NCBI GenBank assembly: GCA_034428455.1
Contig: DAOUHZ010000161.1
Span: 1-64,000 of the forward strand
Length of the DNA stretch: 64,000 bases
From: Bin87 sp034428455
GTDB taxonomy: Bacteria; Chloroflexota; Dehalococcoidia; Lucifugimonadales; UBA3495
Direction: 5' to 3'
In this document: piece after piece, positions 58,583 through 64,000 of the stretch
Layout: every line of letters starts with the position of its first letter
How positions within the stretch are numbered: position 1 is the stretch's first letter
Made by a program: the position numbers and the translations under genes
Notes under the pieces: model-generated
What the model saw: only the letters and a program-made list of their open reading frames with translations
What the model was told of the DNA's origin: nothing
The model's database searches: none

Positions 58583-59638
58583 TCATCCGGCGTTGATGTA
58601 CTCCACGGCATTACGGTGGCTCTCCAGCAGCCCGGTCACCCGCGCCGGGTCGGTGCGACCCCAGCCGCATTCGCTGGCCACACCGAAAGAATCTACGAAA
58701 TCACGGGCGACGTCGATGCGAGCGCGGTCGCCGGCTGCATCATCGTGGTGGACCAGTCCCAGGATCAGATCGGTGTCCGCGGACACACTCAGCCCTTCCA
58801 GCGGCAGGAAATAAGCCCGGTCCGTCCGGTCCTGGGGCACAGGCATGTGAATGAAGTCCAGCCGCCGGTACAATTCGCGGGTGATTCCGTTGGCAATCTC
58901 CACGAGGATCCCCATGTCCTTCGGCATCACCAGGTGCTCGTCGCGGGGCGACCCGTAGCACAGGTGGTAGCCGAGGTCCACGGTCTCGGGGATCGCGTCA
59001 CCCAGCCTTCCCAGCTCCGCAAAGATCTGCTCCTTATAGTCGGCAGGGCGGTGCGGAAAGTAGTCCTCGAACAGCAGCACCTCCTGGCACACGTCCCACT
59101 GGATCGACAGCCGGTCGTGAGGCGTGGACGCTAGAATTGCGTCCACCGCTGACAGCAACGACCGTTCGTAGGCGGGAATGTACGCCTCCCGCGCCGCCGG
59201 GCTCACGTACATGTACGCCGTGGCCATGGGCGTGGGCAGGGACACCTGGAACCGGGCATCGGCCGGGATCACGCCCTCGCGTTGCAGGCGAGTGTACAGG
59301 TCAAAGGACTCCAGCGCCGCCTCGGCGTACCCGGTGGGAAAAGTGACGCCGGATGCATCAACCCCCGTCTTGAACCGGATGTACGACGTCTCCCGCAACA
59401 ACTGGCCATCCCATTGGTACAGGGCGTAGGGTGGCTCATCCGGGTCGGGTTCCATGGCCGGATGCTGCTCCAGCATCTCCCGCTGGAACCAGATCCAGCG
59501 ACCGCGACGGCCGGTTTCCCCGTCGGAAATCCGGCGCAGGCGATGACCCCAGGCCCCGCTCACCGTGCGGAACACGGTTTCCGCATCGGATAGCGGGACG
59601 CTGCCCACCAGGTGCGCCCAGCTCTTGGCGTCAGCCAT
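58583..59638 (-). CDS. MetE-C-like (UROD/MetE superfamily) TIM barrel
   Basis: 351 aa. LVGSVPLSDAETVFRTVSGA and RRISDGETGRRGRWIWFQRE are family blocks of cobalamin-independent methionine-synthase-like proteins. The zinc ligands of that superfamily can be placed as His225 and Cys227 (YHLCYGSP) and Cys324 (SECGWGR), so the metal site looks intact. The N-terminal regulatory half of MetE is absent. Likely a methyltransferase acting on a thiol, with unknown donor. First gene of an operon with the PPOX protein (overlapping stop/start); 33 bases downstream of the dipeptidase gene on the same strand. Confidence 0.75.
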   Translation of the reverse strand: MADAKSWAHLVGSVPLSDAETVFRTVSGAWGHRLRRISDGETGRRGRWIWFQREMLEQHPAMEPDPDEPPYALYQWDGQLLRETSYIRFKTGVDASGVTFPTGYAEAALESFDLYTRLQREGVIPADARFQVSLPTPMATAYMYVSPAAREAYIPAYERSLLSAVDAILASTPHDRLSIQWDVCQEVLLFEDYFPHRPADYKEQIFAELGRLGDAIPETVDLGYHLCYGSPRDEHLVMPKDMGILVEIANGITRELYRRLDFIHMPVPQDRTDRAYFLPLEGLSVSADTDLILGLVHHDDAAGDRARIDVARDFVDSFGVASECGWGRTDPARVTGLLESHRNAVEYINAG

Positions 59639-59670
59639 ACGACCTCCGGGTGTCCTGTGTCGGTCAGCGT

Positions 59671-60789
59671 CTAGCCTATCACCCGGCGGAAGTAGTCAAG
59701 GGCGTTGCCGCCGACAATCTTGAGCACGTCCTCGTCGGAGTGACCCCGCCGGATCAGGCCCCGCACGATGTTCTTGCCGTCGGCCGGAGACTCCAAACCG
59801 TTGAGATACGGCGCTGGCAGTTGGTCCGGCCCCCGACCAAGCAGCACCCGGTGGAACGCCACGTGGTCACCCACGGTGGTGTCCGTGCCGATGCCCACAT
59901 GATCGACGCCAACCAGGTTCACCATGTAGTCGTAGTGGTCCAGGACGCACTCGATGTCCTGTTCGGGGTCGTCGCTGAGCGAGTTGGGTACCGCGGTTAT
60001 GCAGACCAGGCCGCCGTTGCGAGCGCACGCCAGCAGCTCCTCGTCCTTGCGAGTGCGACCGTTAGGTCGCAACGTGAAGGAGGCGTTGTGGCTGAACACC
60101 GTCGGGGCCCGGGAAATCTCGATGGCATCCATGGCCGTGGGCGTCGACGCGTGGGACAGGTCAACGGCCATGCCCAGGTCGTTCATGCGATGAACCACTG
60201 CCACGCCGAAATCGCTGAGCCCGCCCGGGTTGCGCTCCGTCTGGCCGTCGCCGATGAAGTTCCGCCGGTTGTAGGTGATGCCGGCCAGGCGCACCCCCAT
60301 GCCGAAAAGCGCGTCCACGCGCTCAATGCGGTTGCCGATGGCCAGGTGCTCCAGGGTGGGCAGGAATCCGATCTTGCCCTGCTGGCGGGCGGACATGATC
60401 TCGTCCGCATTGCCCACGCGCACGATGTTGTCCTGGGTCGCCACGTCGGCCAGCATCCCGCCGACCTCGGCGGCGATGTCTTCGTATTCCATGAAGGACA
60501 TGTCGGCGGTGCTCTTGAACCCGCTGAAGGCGCTGGCGGTGGTCACCGCCGACCAACCCCCGGCCTCCACCGCCTGGTAGCCATACTGGTAGCGGCTGGT
60601 GCGGAGGAACTCGATGAACCGGTCCATGTCCTCCGGCAGCAGGAACGGATGCTGGTGAACGTCGATCATCACCGCCTGGTCCATGATGCGCTCGAAGCGG
60701 GTCTGCTCGGCCGCGTTCAGCGGCACCTCCGACGACGGCACCCGGCCCACTTCGCGCACCATTTCGAAAATCTGCGTGACCATAGACAT
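59671..60789 (-). CDS. Membrane-dipeptidase family (M19) metallohydrolase
   Basis: 372 aa M19 TIM barrel. Zinc ligands are visible in MIDVHQHPF (HxH where HxD is usual), EYEDIAAEVGGM (bridging Glu), DLSHASTPTAMD and VFSHNASF (His). C-terminal GVDHVGIGTDTTVGDH fits the family. Renal-dipeptidase-like enzymes hydrolyse dipeptides, often D-containing, or act as amidohydrolases. Starts ATG 60789 behind GGAGGGAT. Same strand as the MetE-like/PPOX operon downstream; upstream lies a hairpin and an IMPase-like gene. Confidence 0.85.
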   Translation of the reverse strand: MSMVTQIFEMVREVGRVPSSEVPLNAAEQTRFERIMDQAVMIDVHQHPFLLPEDMDRFIEFLRTSRYQYGYQAVEAGGWSAVTTASAFSGFKSTADMSFMEYEDIAAEVGGMLADVATQDNIVRVGNADEIMSARQQGKIGFLPTLEHLAIGNRIERVDALFGMGVRLAGITYNRRNFIGDGQTERNPGGLSDFGVAVVHRMNDLGMAVDLSHASTPTAMDAIEISRAPTVFSHNASFTLRPNGRTRKDEELLACARNGGLVCITAVPNSLSDDPEQDIECVLDHYDYMVNLVGVDHVGIGTDTTVGDHVAFHRVLLGRGPDQLPAPYLNGLESPADGKNIVRGLIRRGHSDEDVLKIVGGNALDYFRRVIG

Positions 60790-60813
60790 CCCTCCTTCAA
60801 ACTACGGTCAATA

Positions 60814-60847
60814 GCCCGCGCGGGAACCCTGCTGGATACGCGCGGGC
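60814..60847 (-). terminator. Hairpin after the IMPase-like gene
   Basis: GCCCGCGC pairs with GCGCGGGC around 18 bases, 15 bases after the minus-strand stop at 60863. No T-run. Confidence 0.5.
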
Positions 60848-60862
60848 GGTATGGCTCGGCGT

Positions 60863-61693
60863 TCACATCGTGCGCCAGGCCGTTCCTTCAGTCAGGGCCA
60901 GGAACTGCTCCACCAGCGCCGGGTTGGACACGATCAGGCCCGGCGAAAAGAGTGTGGCATCCTTGAGTGTCGCCCGGTCCAATACCTGGCCTCCCGCTTC
61001 ACGCGCCAGCAGCACACCGGACGCGATGTCCCACGCCGAAAGGCTGTGGTGGAAGTACAGGTCGATGCGACCGCAGGCGGCGTAAGCCAGGCTCAGCGCG
61101 CTGGAGCCCATGAGGCGGTATCCCTGGACCTTGGGCCAGACTCCCGCCGCCATTTCCAGCAACAGCTTGGCCTGGTCGAAGTTGTACCCCAGATCGAACC
61201 CCAGCACCGCCTCGTCGATGTCATAGCGATCAGAAATGGTGACGGGCTGTCCGTTCAGGGAAGCGCCGCGTCCTTTCTGCGCCGAAAACATCTCGTCCCG
61301 CACCGGATCGTAGGTTACGCCACAGACCACCTGATCACCGTCGGCGATGGCTACCACCACGCAGAAATGGGGTATGCCCTCCGCGAAATTGCGGGTGCCG
61401 TCGATGGGGTCCACCACCCAGGTGTACGGCGACGAACCGGAAACGGGGGCAGATTCCTCGGAGAGGATCCCGAATTCAGGGTATTCCCCGGCGACGTACT
61501 CCAGGATCAGCTTTTCGGACGCCAGATCGGCGTCGGTGACCACGTTGGCCCGGCCCTTCAGGCTGACTTCCACGTCGGTGCGGAAACGCTCCAGCACCAG
61601 CTCACCGGCGCGACGGGCAGCGGTTTCGCACACCGCCAACGCGGACCGGCCGGAGCGGGAGATGGGCAGTTCGTCGACGGTTTCGGCAGGCAT
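60863..61693 (-). CDS. Inositol-monophosphatase-family phosphatase
   Basis: 276 aa. Metal-site motifs: FGILSEES (Glu), VVDPIDGTRNFAEGIPHF (DPIDGT, two metals) and SLSAWDIASGVLLAREAGG (WDxxxG). Members remove phosphate from inositol phosphates, sugar phosphates, NADP or PAP. Slightly diverged helix after the DPIDGT motif. Starts at ATG 61693; upstream a promoter region is shared with the divergent Nudix gene. It ends 73 bases before the M19 gene, separated by a hairpin. Confidence 0.9.
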   Translation of the reverse strand: MPAETVDELPISRSGRSALAVCETAARRAGELVLERFRTDVEVSLKGRANVVTDADLASEKLILEYVAGEYPEFGILSEESAPVSGSSPYTWVVDPIDGTRNFAEGIPHFCVVVAIADGDQVVCGVTYDPVRDEMFSAQKGRGASLNGQPVTISDRYDIDEAVLGFDLGYNFDQAKLLLEMAAGVWPKVQGYRLMGSSALSLAYAACGRIDLYFHHSLSAWDIASGVLLAREAGGQVLDRATLKDATLFSPGLIVSNPALVEQFLALTEGTAWRTM

Positions 61694-61802
61694 CAGCGCA
61701 TACTCTCAGGAAGGCCAGGATGGGGCAGTCTAGCACTCGCCATTCCCGGCCGACAACCGAGTTCAACGGCTCACGCCGGTCGATCAGGGCGTGACTGTGC
61801 CC

Positions 61803-61814
61803 GTGCTATACTGC
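61803..61814 (+). promoter_or_regulatory. Extended -10, possibly driving a leaderless transcript
   Basis: GTGCTATACTGC, the same 12-mer as at 20010 and 54613. The -10 ends 7 bases before GTG 61819, so transcription would begin at or next to the start codon; no RBS is seen. Confidence 0.5.
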
Positions 61815-61818
61815 GGCC

Positions 61819-62274
61819 GTGAGTACGCAGGCAGACAGGCCGCTGGTAGGTGTGGGGGTGATATTCGTCAGGGCCGGAAAGGTCTTCCTGGCGCAGCGGC
61901 AGGGAGCCCATGGCGAGGCGACATGGGGTTCGGCAGGCGGACACCTGGAGTTCGGCGAAACCTTGGAGGGCTGTGCCCGCAGGGAAGCCTTGGAAGAACT
62001 GGGCGTACAGGTAGGCGAGCTTCGCGTGCTTTGCCTGAGCAACATTGTTGCTTATGACCGCCACTATGTTGACGTAGAATTCCTGGGCGACATTGGCGAC
62101 CAGGAACCGATTCCCGAAGCCAGCGACGGCTCCTTCCGCGAGTACGGTTGGTTCCCCCTGCGTGACCCGCCCCAGCCGCTGTTCGAACCGATGCGCCTGG
62201 CAATCGCCAGCCTCCTCTCCGGTGACTGGTACCACGCGTCCGCCGGAGAGAGCTCGGGCGCCCGTTCCGACTGA
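61819..62274 (+). CDS. Nudix hydrolase
   Basis: 151 aa. The complete Nudix box (Gx5Ex7REUxEExGU) spans about residues 40-62: GGHLEFGETLEGCARREALE then ELGV. Hydrolyses nucleoside diphosphates linked to other groups (oxidised dNTPs, CoA, ADP-sugars). No known subfamily signature was recognised; the shape WGSAGGHLEFGE suits an ADP-ribose or MutT-like type. Start GTG 61819, apparently without RBS. Divergent from the IMPase-like gene, 214 bases before gyrB. Confidence 0.88.
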   Translation: MSTQADRPLVGVGVIFVRAGKVFLAQRQGAHGEATWGSAGGHLEFGETLEGCARREALEELGVQVGELRVLCLSNIVAYDRHYVDVEFLGDIGDQEPIPEASDGSFREYGWFPLRDPPQPLFEPMRLAIASLLSGDWYHASAGESSGARSD

Positions 62275-62360
62275 CGCGAATGCGGTCCAGACGCACCCCG
62301 ACAGTATCCGAAATCGCTGGCCGATTTCCTGAAATCTGCGAATTAGTGACATCCGGCGCA

Positions 62361-62389
62361 TGGCAATCAGGCGGCATATTTGATATAAT
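62361..62389 (+). promoter_or_regulatory. Promoter of gyrB
   Basis: TGGCAA, 17 bases, TATAAT (62384-62389) with TG-A before it (extended -10). The palindrome TGTCCATACTGGACA follows 9 bases later. 100 bases ahead of the gyrB start. Confidence 0.6.
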
Positions 62390-62397
62390 GCTAATGG

Positions 62398-62412
62398 TGT
62401 CCATACTGGACA
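62398..62412. promoter_or_regulatory. Palindrome in the gyrB leader
   Basis: TGTCCA-TAC-TGGACA, perfect six-base arms, at about +2 to +16 relative to the predicted start site: a possible repressor operator over the transcription start. Confidence 0.45.
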
Positions 62413-62488
62413 TTGTTGCACTGCGTTACAGTAATGGCCGTGACATATTCACGTTGACAGAGGCTCTGGATCGGAGAAACCATTCGGC

Positions 62489-64000
62489 ATGACTCAGCAA
62501 ATAGCGATACCTCCAACAGAAGAATCCTCCGAATATACGTCGGACAATATTCAAGTATTGAAAGGATTGGAAGCGGTACGCGTGCGGCCGGGAATGTACA
62601 TCGGCAGCACCGGAGTGGACGGCCTCCATCATCTAATCAAAGAGTTGCTGGACAATGCAGTGGACGAGGCTTTGGCCGGCCACTGCGACCGCATCGACGT
62701 CCGCATCGCAGCGGATGGCGCGGTCAGCGTCTCCGATAACGGGCGCGGCATCCCAGTCGACGTTCATCCGGATACCGGCGTGTCCGGCCTGGAAACGGTG
62801 ATGACCACCCTGCACGCCGGCGGCAAGTTCGACGGCGCCGCCTATAAGGTATCCGGCGGACTCCACGGCGTGGGAGCCTCCGTCGTGAACGCCCTGGCCT
62901 CCAATCTCCACGCCGAAGTGTGCCGCGGCGGCGTTCGCTACACCCAGGACTACGCCAAGGGCATCCCCACGTCGGACCTCCAGCAGCACCAGCGGGTCCG
63001 CAAGCAGGGCACCACGGTCACCTACTACGCCGACTCCGAAATCTTCCCCGAGATCACCTATGACTTCGGCCGGCTGGTGGCCCAACTCCGCCAGACCGCC
63101 TATCTCAACAAGGGCCTGGAGATCTGCCTGGTCAGCGAATTCCACTCCGCCGAGCGCAACGGCGATATCGAGCGCTGCTTCTTCTTCGATACCGGCGTGG
63201 CCAGCATGGTGCGGAACATCAACCGCAAGCGCAACGTCGTGATGCCCGACCCCTTCTACTACCAGCGCATCGCCGAGGACGCCGACGTTGAGGTCGCCTT
63301 CCAGTACCACCACACCGACGGCCACGACAACCTGGCGGCCGACGAGCGCACCTTCGCCAACTGCATCCTGACCCCGGAGGGCGGCACGCACCTGGCCGGC
63401 TTCCGTTCCGCTCTGACCCGCGTGCTCAACGACTACGCCCGCAAGCAGAACTACCTCAAAGACCCCAAGGACTCCTTCAGCGGCGAGGACACCCGCGGTG
63501 GCCTGGTGGCCGTGGTCAGCGTGAAGTTGGGTGACCCGCAGTTCGAGGGCCAGACCAAGAACAAGCTCAGCAACCCCGAAATACGCAGCCGTGTGGAAGC
63601 AGCGACATCTGAAGGTCTCACCCGCTTCCTTGAGGAAAACCCCACCGCGGCCAAGGGTGTCATCGAGAAAGTCCAGACAAACCACGCCGCACGGGAAGCG
63701 GCGCGGCGCGCCCGTGATCTGGTGCTCCGCAAAAACGCCCTTGACGGCACCTCACTTCCCGGCAAGCTCGCTGACTGCGCGGAGCGCGACCCCGCCAAGT
63801 CCGAGCTCTACATCGTGGAGGGCGAATCAGCCGGAGGGTCGGCCAAGATGGGCCGGGACCGCCAGTTCCAGGCGATCCTGCCGCTCAAGGGCAAGATCCT
63901 CAACGTGGAACGTTTCCTGGACAAAGTGGAGCGCATCCTCAGCCACGAGGAAATCCGCGCCATCATCTCGGCCGTGGGCACCGGCGAAGGCGAGGCGTTC
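62489..64000 (+). CDS. gyrB: DNA gyrase subunit B, 5' part (runs off window)
   Basis: 504 codons are seen without a stop; the gene continues past the window. GHKL ATPase motifs: ELLDNAVDEAL (Mg-binding Asn), VSDNGRGIPVD, GLHGVGASVVNAL and the transducer QTKNKLSNPEIR. The TOPRIM start ELYIVEGESAGGSAKMGRDR holds the catalytic Glu and continues to AILPLKGKILNVE. The Q-x-K and L-S-N-P-E spacing and the RDRQFQAILPL block fit GyrB rather than ParE. Catalyses ATP-driven negative supercoiling together with GyrA. ATG 62489 starts MTQQIAIPPTEE; weak RBS (GGAGAAACC). Confidence 0.95.
   Translation, partial: MTQQIAIPPTEESSEYTSDNIQVLKGLEAVRVRPGMYIGSTGVDGLHHLIKELLDNAVDEALAGHCDRIDVRIAADGAVSVSDNGRGIPVDVHPDTGVSGLETVMTTLHAGGKFDGAAYKVSGGLHGVGASVVNALASNLHAEVCRGGVRYTQDYAKGIPTSDLQQHQRVRKQGTTVTYYADSEIFPEITYDFGRLVAQLRQTAYLNKGLEICLVSEFHSAERNGDIERCFFFDTGVASMVRNINRKRNVVMPDPFYYQRIAEDADVEVAFQYHHTDGHDNLAADERTFANCILTPEGGTHLAGFRSALTRVLNDYARKQNYLKDPKDSFSGEDTRGGLVAVVSVKLGDPQFEGQTKNKLSNPEIRSRVEAATSEGLTRFLEENPTAAKGVIEKVQTNHAAREAARRARDLVLRKNALDGTSLPGKLADCAERDPAKSELYIVEGESAGGSAKMGRDRQFQAILPLKGKILNVERFLDKVERILSHEEIRAIISAVGTGEGEAF

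Noticed and set aside
59431..60966. 511-aa open frame on the plus strand
   Set aside because: Antisense of the M19 and MetE-like genes; no RBS, no domain.

Overview
The window is GC-rich, densely coded bacterial chromosome. It looks like an aerobic, free-living member of the Chloroflexota (SAR202/Dehalococcoidia-like). That placement is inferred from gene content: many flavin, P450 and LLM-type oxidoreductases, an HspR-controlled Clp/DnaJ operon, DUF5679 zinc ribbons and kinase-REC-wHTH fusions. No rRNA or marker tree was available. There is no phage, CRISPR array or rRNA; one tRNA (Ser-UGA) is present.

Layout. 1-6.7 kb: remnants of surface proteins, a frameshifted sensor kinase/regulator fusion with a degenerate kinase core, and a transposase fragment. 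6.8-11.4 kb: heat-shock block (clp, hspR, cbpA on the minus strand, divergent hsp20). 11.4-16.3 kb: cyclase-family hydrolase, two small DUF5679-like proteins, a MerA-like flavoprotein and an orphan TRAP DctM. 16.3-18.3 kb: repeat-rich DNA around a cation-efflux gene. 18.3-23 kb: sugar isomerase-like protein, hydrolase and a large FAD/Fe-S oxidoreductase whose stop codon carries an IS630 remnant. 24-28 kb: SNF2-SWIM pair and an IS5-type remnant. 29-35.6 kb: four P450 genes plus a 3Fe-4S ferredoxin, interrupted by a HicB-like two-gene cassette. 35.6-44.4 kb: LLM oxidoreductase, rmuC, Uma2 nuclease, aroC-aroE, lipoprotein and valS. 44.5-49.3 kb: a two-TM protein overlapping a proline-rich microprotein, then a peptide-type ABC importer (SBP, permease B, permease C; no ATPases here). 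49.4-57.2 kb: membrane protein, cupin, MFS carrier, decayed PIN toxin-antitoxin pair, Baeyer-Villiger-type monooxygenase, tandem alpha-beta-barrel protein and acyl-CoA-dehydrogenase-like flavoprotein. 57.2-64 kb: repeats, tRNA-Ser, a PPOX/MetE-like pair, M19 dipeptidase, IMPase, Nudix and the start of gyrB, which runs off the end.

The window joins housekeeping genes (valS, aroC/E, gyrB, heat shock) with a scattered oxidative-catabolism repertoire (P450s with their own ferredoxin, BVMO, acyl-CoA-DH-like monooxygenase, LLM oxidoreductase, FAD/Fe-S oxidase), which fits a heterotroph degrading recalcitrant organic matter. Intergenic DNA carries two or three families of small inverted repeats, and several genes seem to use extended -10 promoters. 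The most unusual items are the kinase lacking its phospho-acceptor histidine, the P450 array with a nested HicB-like cassette, a cysteine-less DUF5679 paralogue, a MITE-like repeat family, and an IS insertion exactly inside a stop codon.
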